Positions 35,571-44,303 of a DNA stretch of 64,000 bases are shown piece after piece. Both the position numbers and the translations under genes were made by a program. Under the pieces are notes generated by a model. That model saw only the letters and a list, made by a program, of their open reading frames with translations. It was not told the DNA's origin and made no database searches. Origin of the DNA: Gordonia hankookensis (GTDB taxonomy: Bacteria; Actinomycetota; Actinomycetes; Mycobacteriales; Mycobacteriaceae); assembly GCF_014673215.1 (NCBI RefSeq), contig NZ_JACWMS010000002.1, forward strand, positions 1 through 64,000, in the 5' to 3' direction. How positions within the stretch are numbered: the first letter of the stretch is position 1; each line of letters starts with the position of its first letter.

Positions 35571-36692
35571 TCAGAAGCGCGGATGCTCGCCGGCCAGCAC
35601 CACCCGGGGCAGCTCGGTGTTCTTCGGCTCCGTGGACCGTTTGACCGCACCGAGCACCCAGTTGTCCACGTGCCGGGCGGTGAGCACCGCCTGCGCGCGC
35701 TCGGTGTCCTCGGGCGCCACCACCGCGACCATGCCGACACCCATGTTGAACGTACGCTCCATCTCCTCGCGCTCCACCCGGCCACGCTGGCCGATCATGG
35801 CGAACACCGGTGCCGGGGTCCAGGTCCCGCGCTCGAGCTCGGCAACCAGACCCGACGGGATCACCCGCGCCAGATTCTCGGCCAAGCCGCCACCGGTGAC
35901 ATGCGCGAAGGTGCGGACATCGGTCTCGGCCGCCAACGCGAGGCAGTCGCGCGCATAGATCCGGGTCGGCTCGAGCAGCTCCTCACCGAGTGAGCGGCCG
36001 AACTCCTCGACATGCCCGGCGAGGTCCATGTGGCCCCATTCGAGGAGCACCTTGCGAGCGAGCGAGTAGCCGTTGGAATGCAGGCCCGACGACCCCATCC
36101 CGATGACCACATCACCCGGACGTACACGCTCGGGCGAGAGGATCTGGTCGGCCTCGACGACCCCGATCGCGGTGGCCGAGAGGTCGTAGTGGTCTTCGCC
36201 CATGAGGCCGGGATGTTCGGCGGTCTCCCCGCCGAGCAGTGCACAGCCGGCGTCCACACAGCCGTCGGCGATACCCGCGACGATCTGCGCCACCGTCTCC
36301 GGCACCACCTTGCCGACGGCGATGTAGTCCTGCAGAAAGAGCGGCTCCGCCCCGCACACGACCAGGTCATCGACGCACATGGCAACCAGATCGCGACCCA
36401 CGGTGTCGTGCTTGTTCATCGCCTGGGCGATGGCGAGCTTGGTGCCGACGCCGTCACTCGCCGCGGCGAGGACAGGCTCTCGGTAGTTGCCCTTGAGCGC
36501 GAACAATCCGGAGAACCCGCCGAGACCGCCCATGACTTCTGGGCGGGACGCGCGCTTGGCATGCGGTGCAAACAGTTCGACCGCGCGCTCACCTGCGTCG
36601 ATGTCCACGCCTGCGGCTGCGTACGAGGCACCACCGTCGCCGGCGTGCGGGTTGTTTGCCGGATTGTCGGCAGCCGAATCCCGATCGGTCAT
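35571..36692 (-). CDS. purM: Phosphoribosylformylglycinamidine cyclo-ligase (AIR synthetase)
   Basis: 373 aa. Converts FGAM to AIR with ATP, step five of purine synthesis. The conserved SYAAAGVDIDAG near residue 23, SDGVGTK, GGETAEHPG and HVTGGGLAENL segments are present. The first 22 residues are a disordered N-terminal extension. The start ATG 36692 has AAGGGG upstream. It lies 208 bp downstream of purF on the same strand, with no clear promoter or terminator seen between them. Confidence 0.95.
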   Translation of the reverse strand: MTDRDSAADNPANNPHAGDGGASYAAAGVDIDAGERAVELFAPHAKRASRPEVMGGLGGFSGLFALKGNYREPVLAAASDGVGTKLAIAQAMNKHDTVGRDLVAMCVDDLVVCGAEPLFLQDYIAVGKVVPETVAQIVAGIADGCVDAGCALLGGETAEHPGLMGEDHYDLSATAIGVVEADQILSPERVRPGDVVIGMGSSGLHSNGYSLARKVLLEWGHMDLAGHVEEFGRSLGEELLEPTRIYARDCLALAAETDVRTFAHVTGGGLAENLARVIPSGLVAELERGTWTPAPVFAMIGQRGRVEREEMERTFNMGVGMVAVVAPEDTERAQAVLTARHVDNWVLGAVKRSTEPKNTELPRVVLAGEHPRF

Positions 36693-36900
36693 CTAGCTGA
36701 GCACCCCTTGTCGAAATCCAGGTTGTCGGACCTCCGGGTGATCGGAGGCGCCGTCGTCGCGCATGATGTAGGCCGTGGTCCGGTGGCCCGCGATTCCGAC
36801 GTCGGCACAGCGAGTCACCACCGCTCAAACACGGTACCCGACCGTGGTGCGGCCGTACCGTTCGGTGCGGGGCGTCGGCAGTGGATCCGGCAGCCCGAGA

Positions 36901-38481
36901 TCAGGGCCGCATCACCGCGCTGACGTTGTCGTTGGCAACGGTCAGCGGGTCGACACGACCGTCGCCGGCAGCGCTGGCGAGCATCTGCTCGAGCACCGCC
37001 TTGCCCATGGAGGTCTCCTTGGGCAGGTCGATGGGATAGTCCCCGTCGAAGCACGCCGCGCACAGATTCTCCGCCCCCTGCTCGGTGGCCCCGATCATCT
37101 CGTCGATGCTGATGTAACCGAGCGAGTCGGCGCCGATCGCCTGCCGCACGCCCTCGACCATGCCGGCCTCGGATTCCATGCCGTTGGCGATCAGTTCGGC
37201 AGGCGACGCGAAGTCGATGCCGTAGAAGCACGGCCACCGCACCGGGCTGGACGCGATCCGCACATGCACCTCGGCGGCACCCGCCTCGCGCAGCATCCGG
37301 ATCAACGCGCGCTGGGTGTTGCCGCGGACAATCGAATCATCCACGACCACAAGACGTTTGCCGCGGATGACCTCTTTGAGCGGGTTGAGCTTGAGGCGGA
37401 TGCCGAGTTGACGGATCGTCTGCGACGGCTGGATGAAGGTACGTCCGACATAGGCGTTCTTCATCAGGCCCTGTCCGTACGGGATGCCCGATTCCTGCGC
37501 GAAACCGACTGCGGCGGGTGTGCCGGACTCGGGCACCGGGATCACCAGGTCACCCTCGGCGGGATGCTGCCGCGCCAGCCGGCGACCGATCTCCACACGG
37601 GTCGAATGCACCGACCGGCCGTGGATCACGCTGTCCGGTCGTGCGAGATAGACGTACTCGAAGACACAGCCCCGGGGCTTGGCCTCGGCGAATCGTGAGC
37701 TGCGGACGCCGTCGGCGTCGATCGCGAGGAGCTCGCCCGGCTCGATGTCACGCACGAACGACGCGCCGACGATGTCGAAGGCCGCGGTCTCGGAGGCGAC
37801 CACCCATCCGCGATCGAGCCGCCCGAGCGACAGCGGACGCACCCCGTGTGGGTCGCGCGCCGCGTAGAGCGTGTGTTCGTCCATGAACGTGAGGCAGAAC
37901 GCACCCTGCAGCGTGGGCAGCAGATCCATCGCCGCCTGCTCCAACGTGCTGTCCGCAGCGCCATGGGCGAGCAGGGCGCCGACCAGATCGGAATCCGACG
38001 TCGCAGCCGAACTCATCACGCCGAGCGCACGCGCCCGGCTGGCCAGGTCGGCGGTGTTCACCAGATTGCCGTTGTGCCCGAGGGCGACCCCGGTGCCCGC
38101 ATCGGTGGTCCGGAAGATCGGCTGCGAATTCTCCCAGGTCGTCGACCCGGTCGTCGAGTAGCGGCAGTGCCCGATGGCCACGTGGCCGACCATTGCGCCG
38201 AGGGTCTGCTCGTCGAAGACCTGGCTGACGAGCCCGAGATCCTTGAACACCAGGACCTGCGATCCGTCACCGACGGCAATGCCCGCCGCCTCCTGGCCGC
38301 GGTGCTGCAGAGCATAGAGCCCGTAATAGGAGAGCTTGGCCACATCCTCGCCCGGTGCCCACACCCCGAAGACACCGCACTCCTCGCGAGGCTCGTTCTC
38401 GACGTCGTCGGCGGGCTGTGCGGTACCGCATGATCGCGTGGGAGCGAGGAGGTTTGTGCTGTTGATCGACAAGTCGGTCAT
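36901..38481 (-). CDS. purF: Amidophosphoribosyltransferase
   Basis: 526 aa from ATG 38481, with AGGGAGCCC upstream. Makes 5-phosphoribosylamine from PRPP and glutamine, the first committed purine step. A propeptide is probably cut to expose the nucleophile Cys in EECGVFGVW (about residue 35), as in the glutaminase-type Ntn family. The PRPP loop VVVDDSIVRGNT and the later Cys residues (FYGIDF, CAACFDGDYP) are typical of the Fe-S-containing form. The gene before purM in the purine block. Confidence 0.95.
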   Translation of the reverse strand: MTDLSINSTNLLAPTRSCGTAQPADDVENEPREECGVFGVWAPGEDVAKLSYYGLYALQHRGQEAAGIAVGDGSQVLVFKDLGLVSQVFDEQTLGAMVGHVAIGHCRYSTTGSTTWENSQPIFRTTDAGTGVALGHNGNLVNTADLASRARALGVMSSAATSDSDLVGALLAHGAADSTLEQAAMDLLPTLQGAFCLTFMDEHTLYAARDPHGVRPLSLGRLDRGWVVASETAAFDIVGASFVRDIEPGELLAIDADGVRSSRFAEAKPRGCVFEYVYLARPDSVIHGRSVHSTRVEIGRRLARQHPAEGDLVIPVPESGTPAAVGFAQESGIPYGQGLMKNAYVGRTFIQPSQTIRQLGIRLKLNPLKEVIRGKRLVVVDDSIVRGNTQRALIRMLREAGAAEVHVRIASSPVRWPCFYGIDFASPAELIANGMESEAGMVEGVRQAIGADSLGYISIDEMIGATEQGAENLCAACFDGDYPIDLPKETSMGKAVLEQMLASAAGDGRVDPLTVANDNVSAVMRP

Positions 38482-38642
38482 CAATGGGCTCCCTGAGATC
38501 GAGGACGCAGGTGGGCTGGGGAGACGCACCAAGCGTACCGACCGGTAGCGGCGTTACGCGAATCCGGCAACGGCGCGCCGACCGGCCGTATTCCGCCCGC
38601 CCGCGGCCAGTCGCAGGCGCGGCACGCCGGATGTGCGCGGGC

Positions 38643-38655
38643 TACCTTGTCCCGG
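38643..38655 (+). promoter_or_regulatory. Leaderless -10 box of the CAAX protease gene
   Basis: TACCTT at 38643-38648, six bases before GTG 38655. Confidence 0.5.
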
Positions 38656-39452
38656 TGACGATGCCGCTTCCCGACCACCCGCCGCGACGACCCCTGCGAC
38701 AGCTGACCTATCTGTGGTTCGCGGTCGTGGTGATCGTCTACCTCGCGATCATCCAACTCGGCGGGCTGGCGGTCGAACACGCGAGCGGGCTGACGGACAT
38801 CGTCACGACCCGGGGCGTCGTGTTCACGATGATCATCCCGCTCGGAGTGGCACTGGCCTTCACGTTCCTGGTGGTGAGCCGACTCGGGTGGTGGCGGCCG
38901 GTCCTGCACGACGAGCGCCCTGTGTCACGGTGGGTGTGGATCGTGCCGGTGTTGATGCTGGTGGCGATTGCCGCAGGCACCGACTATCGGGCCCTCGCCG
39001 ACAAGGATCTGATCTTCGTCCTCACGCTCCTGGTCGCCACCCAATTCGTCGGGTGGGGCGAGGAGACGATGTTCCGTGGGATCGGTGTCACGGCGATGCG
39101 TGAGCACGGCCTCGCGGAGGGACGGGTCGCGCTGTGGTCGAGCATCGTCTTCGGGGCGGTCCACCTCACCAACGCGATCGGCCACGGCGTCTCCGCGATT
39201 CCGCAGGCGATCGCCGTCAGCCTCGCCGGCTACTTCTTCTACCTGATGAGGCGGGTCTCGCGGGGCAATGTCCTCAACTCGGTCGTCCACGGACTCTTCG
39301 ACTTCTCGATCCTCACCGGGACGTCGATCCTCGTCGACCAGAGCGGCTACGTCGGATCGGTCGCCGCGATCCTGGTCTATCCGATCCTGGCCGTCATCCT
39401 GATCATCCGACGCAAGCAGATCGAACCTGCACCCACCCCGGTGGTGTCCTGA
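38655..39452 (+). CDS. CPBP-family intramembrane metalloprotease (CAAX protease-like)
   Basis: 265 aa integral membrane protein with about seven helices. The Abi/CPBP motifs are visible: EExxxR as EETMFRG, then the FGAVHL His motif and a later H in NSVVHGLFD. The family cleaves within the membrane; bacterial roles range from bacteriocin immunity to protein maturation, so the substrate is unknown. The GTG 38655 start is set by the -10 box; the upstream frame to 38484 overlaps purF and is ignored. Converges on the SCP-like gene. Confidence 0.85.
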   Translation: MTMPLPDHPPRRPLRQLTYLWFAVVVIVYLAIIQLGGLAVEHASGLTDIVTTRGVVFTMIIPLGVALAFTFLVVSRLGWWRPVLHDERPVSRWVWIVPVLMLVAIAAGTDYRALADKDLIFVLTLLVATQFVGWGEETMFRGIGVTAMREHGLAEGRVALWSSIVFGAVHLTNAIGHGVSAIPQAIAVSLAGYFFYLMRRVSRGNVLNSVVHGLFDFSILTGTSILVDQSGYVGSVAAILVYPILAVILIIRRKQIEPAPTPVVS

Positions 39453-39472
39453 CACCTCGGCCGGGGCACTCC

Positions 39473-39871
39473 TCACAGCGGGAACAGCGGCATCCAGTGC
39501 GCGACATCCCCGGCCCGCGATCCGGATGCGGTGACCTCACCGTCGTCCACCAGATCCGTCATGTCCCGGATTCCGGTGACCATCCGCATCCAGCTCCGCG
39601 GGTCCGTCTCCACCACGTTGGGCGGTGTTCCGCGCGTGTGCCGCGGACCTTCGATGCACTGGACGGCCACATACGGCGGCACCCGCACCTCGACGGAGTT
39701 GCCGGGTGCGACGTCGGCGAGCGTACGGGCGGTCAGTCGGACGGCAGCGGCGACCTCCTGCCGGGCGGGAGCCTCGACGGTGTCGTCACGAATCCACTCG
39801 GCGACGGCGACGACCGCCGCCCTGGCCTGCGCCGGATCGATCGGTTTACGCGCTGCCACGCCGACCATCAT
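39473..39871 (-). CDS. Sterol-carrier-family protein (Rv0807-type)
   Basis: 132 aa from ATG 39871; ATG 39868 and GTG 39865 are alternatives. A short alpha/beta protein with the segment IDPAQARAAVVAVAEWIRDD near residue 10 and a C-terminal VAHWMPLFPL. It follows the purF neighbourhood in mycobacteria as Rv0807. The sterol carrier label comes from family resemblance; lipid binding is not demonstrable from sequence. It is divergent from the glutamate-cysteine-ligase-like gene, with only 13 bp between the starts. Confidence 0.65.
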   Translation of the reverse strand: MMVGVAARKPIDPAQARAAVVAVAEWIRDDTVEAPARQEVAAAVRLTARTLADVAPGNSVEVRVPPYVAVQCIEGPRHTRGTPPNVVETDPRSWMRMVTGIRDMTDLVDDGEVTASGSRAGDVAHWMPLFPL

Positions 39872-39884
39872 GCACCATTGAGCG

Positions 39885-41393
39885 ATGGGAACCGACGTCT
39901 CGAAACGTGAGTTCACCGGCGAGGACCGCGTCCGGTTCCGCAGGCAGGTGAGTCGCGGTACCGAGGCGATCGCACGCATGCTTGCCGAGGGCCTGTTCAC
40001 CGATCACGGTCGGCCGCCGGAGCCGTTGCTGGGCATGGAGGTGGAACTCAATCTCGTCGACGACGACATGAATCCGGCGATGGCCAACGCCACGGTCCTC
40101 GACGCCATCGCCGATCCCGACTACCAGACCGAGCTCGGCCAGTTCAACATCGAGATCAACGTCTCCCCGCGCCCCTTCGTCACCGACGACACCATCTCCC
40201 TCGAGCAGGCGCTGCGCACCTCGCTCAATCGCGCGGAGAAGCGGGCCGCGCAGACCGACAACCATCTCGTGATGATCGGTATGCTCCCGACCCTCAACGC
40301 CGAACATTTTGCTCACCAATGGATTTCGGCCAATCCCCGATACGACCTGCTCAACGAGCAGATCTTCGACGCCCGCGGCGAGGCGATCGAGATCGACATC
40401 AGCGGGATTCCGCTGGGCGACGGGCACCACACCGATCGTCTCCACACCACGACCGACTCGATCCTCCCCGAGGCGGCCTGCACATCGTTGCAGTTGCATC
40501 TGCGGGTTGCCCCCGAAGACTTTGCCGCGCATTGGAATGCGGCGCAGAGCATCTCCGGGGTACAGGTGGCACTGGCGGGCAATTCGCCGTTCCTGGCAGG
40601 CGCCGCGCTCTGGCACGAGAGCCGCATCCCGGTGTTCGAGCAGGCGACCGACACCCGGCCCCTGGAGCTGAAGAATCAAGGTGTCCGGCCGCGGGTCTGG
40701 TTCGGCGAGCGATGGATCAACACGATCTTCGACCTCTTCGAGGAGAACACCCGATACTTCCCGGCGCTGCTCCCCGTCTCCACCGATGTCGATCCGCTGG
40801 CCGAACTCGACGAGGGAAAGACCCCGTCACTCGACGAGCTCCGCCTCCACAACGGCACCGTGTACCGCTGGAACCGGCCGGTGTACGACGTGGTCGACGG
40901 GCACGCCCACCTGCGCGTGGAGAACCGCGTCCTACCCGCCGGGCCGACGGTCGTCGACACCATGGCCAACTCGGCGTTCTACTACGGCCTGGTCCGCGGC
41001 CTCGTCGAGTCCGACCGCCCGCTGTGGTCGCAGATGTCCTTCAACGCCGCCGCGGAGAACCTGCAGTCGGGCGCTCGCGCAGGCCTCGAGGCGCAGTTGT
41101 ACTGGCCGAATGTCGGGTGGGTGCGTCCGGACGAACTCACCCTGCGACGGCTGCTCCCCCTCGCCGACGACGGCCTGCGTTCCTACGGCGTCTCGTCCAA
41201 GGCACGCTCGCGCTACCTGTCGGTCATCGAAGGGCGCTGCATCAACCGGCAGACCGGTTCGGCATGGCAGCGGCGCGCGGTCCTGGCCCGCGAGGCTGCC
41301 GGCGAGGACCGCGACGCGGCCCTGCACGGCATGCTCGGCGACTACGTCACGCTGATGCACGAGGGCGAACCCGTGCACACCTGGCCGGTCTGA
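39885..41393 (+). CDS. Glutamate-cysteine-ligase-family protein (GCS2-like)
   Basis: 502 aa. An ATP-grasp-like GCS2 fold is suggested by GMEVELNLVD (about 49-58), FNIEINVSP and the metal-binding HLRVENR and LHLRV segments. GCS2 enzymes join glutamate to an amine or cysteine. Since mycothiol replaces glutathione in this lineage, the true product is uncertain; ergothioneine-type gamma-Glu-Cys is one option, but no egt genes are nearby. Full length, no frameshift. Confidence 0.75.
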   Translation: MGTDVSKREFTGEDRVRFRRQVSRGTEAIARMLAEGLFTDHGRPPEPLLGMEVELNLVDDDMNPAMANATVLDAIADPDYQTELGQFNIEINVSPRPFVTDDTISLEQALRTSLNRAEKRAAQTDNHLVMIGMLPTLNAEHFAHQWISANPRYDLLNEQIFDARGEAIEIDISGIPLGDGHHTDRLHTTTDSILPEAACTSLQLHLRVAPEDFAAHWNAAQSISGVQVALAGNSPFLAGAALWHESRIPVFEQATDTRPLELKNQGVRPRVWFGERWINTIFDLFEENTRYFPALLPVSTDVDPLAELDEGKTPSLDELRLHNGTVYRWNRPVYDVVDGHAHLRVENRVLPAGPTVVDTMANSAFYYGLVRGLVESDRPLWSQMSFNAAAENLQSGARAGLEAQLYWPNVGWVRPDELTLRRLLPLADDGLRSYGVSSKARSRYLSVIEGRCINRQTGSAWQRRAVLAREAAGEDRDAALHGMLGDYVTLMHEGEPVHTWPV

Positions 41394-41437
41394 GCACCCG
41401 GCCCCAGGGGCACGACGACGCCCGCCCGGGGTACCGG

Positions 41438-41959
41438 TCAGGCAGATGCCTTCGGAGGCCGGTGGAAGGCGGCCAGCTGTGCGGCGGCGGCACCGAGACC
41501 GAGCCCGGCGGCGAGCGCGGCAGCGCGGTTGCCGGTGAGCTTGCTGTCGAGCCCGAGTGCACGGTCGACGCTCCACTTGCCCGGCCCCAGGGCGGCGAGC
41601 GCGATGGCGGCCACCGACAGATTGGCGACGTACTCCCATCCTTCGGAGGTGATGAAGAAACCGTTGGGAAGGTGCACCGAACGAGCAGCGACGGCCATCG
41701 TGCCGACAACGGCCGACGCGGCCACCGGTGTACCGGCGCCTGCGACGATGGCGGCGCCCGCCCCGACCTCGACCACTGCGGACGCCTGGGCCTGCAGCTT
41801 GGGTTGCTTGAACCCGATGGAACCGAACCAGCCTGCGGTGCCGTCGAGGCTGCGACCGTGTTTGACGCCGTGGGCGATCATCGTTCCGCCGATGGCCGCA
41901 CGCATCAGCAATTGCACAGCGGTGTTGTCGGGCGACGGTCTGGTGAACAGGCGGGTCAT
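41438..41959 (-). CDS. DoxX-family membrane protein
   Basis: 173 aa from ATG 41959, with GAGAAG upstream. Four hydrophobic segments of DoxX type and the start helix with HGVKHGRSLDG. DoxX-like proteins in mycobacteria act in membrane-linked redox or thiol stress; no partner is adjacent here. It converges on the ligase-like gene and is separated by 142 bp from the catabolic cluster upstream. Confidence 0.75.
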   Translation of the reverse strand: MTRLFTRPSPDNTAVQLLMRAAIGGTMIAHGVKHGRSLDGTAGWFGSIGFKQPKLQAQASAVVEVGAGAAIVAGAGTPVAASAVVGTMAVAARSVHLPNGFFITSEGWEYVANLSVAAIALAALGPGKWSVDRALGLDSKLTGNRAAALAAGLGLGAAAAQLAAFHRPPKASA

Positions 41960-42101
41960 CTTCTCGTGCACCTCGTGTGAGTCGGTGGGAACAATTCGGT
42001 CTGCAGCAACATTGCCGCCTCGGAAGTTTCCGTGCAAGCCCACGAAATCACCGGGCAGGCAAGGTGATCTGACAACGCGTGGCCTCGACCAGTGGATACG
42101 G

Positions 42102-43004
42102 TCAACGGAGTTCGACCCCCGCGGCCTGTTCGAGGACTCGGACGATCTCGGTCTGATCGGCGCCCGGTCCGACCGCCTCGGTCGCCGATGCCCATGCCCG
42201 ACCCAGCGCGGACCCGATGTCGAGGTCCACGCCGCAGTCGCGTGCGAGGTCGAGCGCGATGCCGACGTCCTTGTTCATCAGCGACGCCGTGAATCCCGAG
42301 TCGAAACCGCGGTTCAGCACGAACGTCCCGAACTTGGCCTCGGTGGCCTGATTGCGACCGCTACCCGCGTTGAGCACCGACAGCAGTGTCGCGGGGTCGA
42401 TGCCGAATTTCGTCCCGACGACGAGCACTTCGGCGGCCGCGAACAGTCCCACCGCCGACAGCAGGTTGTTGAGCGCCTTGGCGGCATGCGCTGATCCGGT
42501 CGGACCCACATGGATGATCTCGCGCGCGGTTGCCGCCAGCAGGGGCCGCACCGTCTCGACCGGCCCGTCGTCCCCGCCGACCATCACCGCCAGATCCGCG
42601 ACGACTGCACGGGCCACCCCACCACTGACCGGAGCGTCGACGACGGCGACGTCCGCCACAGCGGCCGCATCCCCGAGTGCACGGGTGCGGGCCGGGACAC
42701 TGGAACTCATGTCGACGATGATCGACCCGGGCGCCAGGCGGTGGAGCAGTCCGTTCGCGCCGAGAACCACCTCGTCGACCACATCACTCGTGGGCAACGA
42801 GAGGACCACCACGTCGCAGTCCGCGGGATCGCCAGGTGCCACCCGATCGGGATGTGCGGCGAGGAATTGCCGAACCGCGGAGGGCACGGCGTCGGCGACG
42901 ATCAGCGGCTGCCCCGCCGCCACGAAGTTGGCGGCGATCGGCGACCCCATGGCGCCGAGGCCGATCATGCCGACGCGCCGCTCCGGGATCGGGATGTCAG
43001 CCAT
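42102..43004 (-). CDS. 3-Hydroxyisobutyrate-dehydrogenase-like enzyme (first of three)
   Basis: 300 aa beta-hydroxyacid dehydrogenase: Rossmann motif GLGAMG (15-20), substrate loop VSGG (126-129), catalytic K176 in SAHAAKALNN. It oxidises or reduces a 3-hydroxyacid (or its CoA/aldehyde relatives) with NAD(P). The start ATG 43004 overlaps the upstream CMD gene by eight bases, in an operon with the crotonase. Two paralogues sit at 60.7-62.3 kb. Confidence 0.9.
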   Translation of the reverse strand: MADIPIPERRVGMIGLGAMGSPIAANFVAAGQPLIVADAVPSAVRQFLAAHPDRVAPGDPADCDVVVLSLPTSDVVDEVVLGANGLLHRLAPGSIIVDMSSSVPARTRALGDAAAVADVAVVDAPVSGGVARAVVADLAVMVGGDDGPVETVRPLLAATAREIIHVGPTGSAHAAKALNNLLSAVGLFAAAEVLVVGTKFGIDPATLLSVLNAGSGRNQATEAKFGTFVLNRGFDSGFTASLMNKDVGIALDLARDCGVDLDIGSALGRAWASATEAVGPGADQTEIVRVLEQAAGVELR

Positions 43005-43467
43005 GGCTTCCCTCTCGTGATGCGTCGGTGTCGGGACGCTCTCCCAGTTCGCGGATCAGGACGTCTTGCGCGACCCGCATCGCTGCGATGCCCGCCGGTA
43101 CGCCGCAATACGCGGTGGCATGGATGATCGCCTCGACGACCTCGTCACGGGTCAGGCCGTTGCCCAGCCCCGCGCGCACGTGAACGGCGAGCTCCGCATG
43201 ATGATTGAGGGCGACCAGCATGCCGATCGTCATCAGGCTCCGGCTCCGCCGGTCGAGACCGGGGCGCGTCCAGACCGAGCCCCACACCGACTCCGTGACG
43301 AACCGTTGCAACGGCTCGCCGTCGGAACCGACGTTGCGGGCCAGCGATTCGGCCACGTAGTCGGCGCCGACCACCTCGGATCGGACATCAAGGCCCGCCT
43401 CATAGAGGGCACGATGCGCTGCCGCCACCGGGTCGTCGATGTGCACCGTCGGATCCTGCTCGATCAC
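42997..43467 (-). CDS. Carboxymuconolactone-decarboxylase-like (AhpD-fold) protein
   Basis: 156 aa from GTG 43467, which overlaps the crotonase stop as GTGA. Six-helix AhpD/CMD fold with NHHAELAVHVRAGLGNGLTRDEV and a single Cys in ATAYCGVP, so it lacks the redox CxxC of AhpD and is more like 4-carboxymuconolactone decarboxylase. The aromatic pathway is not otherwise encoded here; it may act on another beta-keto or lactone intermediate. Middle gene of the operon. Confidence 0.82.
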   Translation of the reverse strand: MIEQDPTVHIDDPVAAAHRALYEAGLDVRSEVVGADYVAESLARNVGSDGEPLQRFVTESVWGSVWTRPGLDRRSRSLMTIGMLVALNHHAELAVHVRAGLGNGLTRDEVVEAIIHATAYCGVPAGIAAMRVAQDVLIRELGERPDTDASREGSHG

Positions 43468-44180
43468 TTGGCGCGCTTGAGAACCCGGTCGGCCGCCGCC
43501 CAGTGCTCGTCGGCCACCCACAGGTGCGCGAACTCCTCGACGGCCTCGCCCGGCTCGACGCCGCGGATGACCTTCTTGATCGCGGTGGCGGGCGCCGTCG
43601 CGAGCGATTGCGCAATGGTTCGCCAACCGTCGTCGAACCGGGATCGTTCGATGACCTGATCGACCAGCCCAACCCTCATCGCTTCCTCCGCGGACAACTT
43701 TCGCCCCGATCCGGCGAGCAACAGGGCCTGCGACGGGCCGACCAGGGTGGTGAGCCGTTCAGCCCCTCCCCACGCCGGCATGATCGCCAGACTCGACTGA
43801 TTGAAGCCGATCGTGATGTCGTCGGCCGCGAGCCGGATGTCCGCGGCCACCGCGACCTCGGCGCCACCACCCAGGGCGTGCCCATTCAGCGCGGCCACCA
43901 CCGGCCCCGGGAAAGCGCTGATGCGATCGCATATCCGCCGCATCCGCCAGGCCATCGCCCGGGCCTCGTCCAGGGTCCGGAGCTTCGCGAGTTCCTTGAG
44001 GTCGCCGCCGGATACGAAGACACGGTCGCCGCCGCCGGTGATCGCGAGCGCCCGCGCACCGGCCGCCGCGTCGATCGCCTCGTCGAGCTCGTCCATCGTC
44101 GACGGCGCTATCGCGTTCCGCGCCTCCGGCCGATCGATCGTGATCACGGCCAGGCCGTCGACCGTCTCCATCTTCACCAT
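43464..44180 (-). CDS. Crotonase (enoyl-CoA hydratase/isomerase family)
   Basis: 238 aa from ATG 44180, with CGGAGAG upstream. The oxyanion-hole segments are VFVSGGDLKEL (54-64) and NGHALGGGAE (99-108). The first catalytic Glu, E108, is present, but the second (rat E164 equivalent, in FQPEI) reads F-N-Q-S-S, so S129 replaces Glu. Simple hydratase chemistry is thus doubtful; isomerase, hydrolase or lyase activity is possible. Divergent from the CoA ligase at 44304; a GAGAAT-type palindrome lies between them, 21 bp upstream of this start. Confidence 0.87.
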   Translation of the reverse strand: MVKMETVDGLAVITIDRPEARNAIAPSTMDELDEAIDAAAGARALAITGGGDRVFVSGGDLKELAKLRTLDEARAMAWRMRRICDRISAFPGPVVAALNGHALGGGAEVAVAADIRLAADDITIGFNQSSLAIMPAWGGAERLTTLVGPSQALLLAGSGRKLSAEEAMRVGLVDQVIERSRFDDGWRTIAQSLATAPATAIKKVIRGVEPGEAVEEFAHLWVADEHWAAADRVLKRAK

Positions 44181-44201
44181 AACCGCTCGCTCTCCGGAAG
44201 T

Positions 44202-44216
44202 GAGATTGCTATTCTC
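44202..44216. promoter_or_regulatory. Cluster operator 1 (GAGATT-N3-ATTCTC)
   Basis: Near-palindrome GAGATTGCTATTCTC, one mismatch from GAGAATnnnATTCTC. It lies 21 bp before the crotonase ATG and 87 bp before the divergent CoA ligase, so it can control both operons. Confidence 0.6.
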
Positions 44217-44303
44217 GTTCAAAGAGAACATTATCACCATCGAATCCGGGGTCGACGGCAGTTCTGCCGGGACAGCGGCTCCGGCCGAGCGCATGGGGGC
44301 TTC

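Noticed and set aside
44212..44228. TTCTC-N7-GAGAA as the operator before the CoA ligase
   Set aside because: Its arms are only 5 bp and it overlaps the GAGATT-N3-ATTCTC site, which has the spacing shared by the other three sites.
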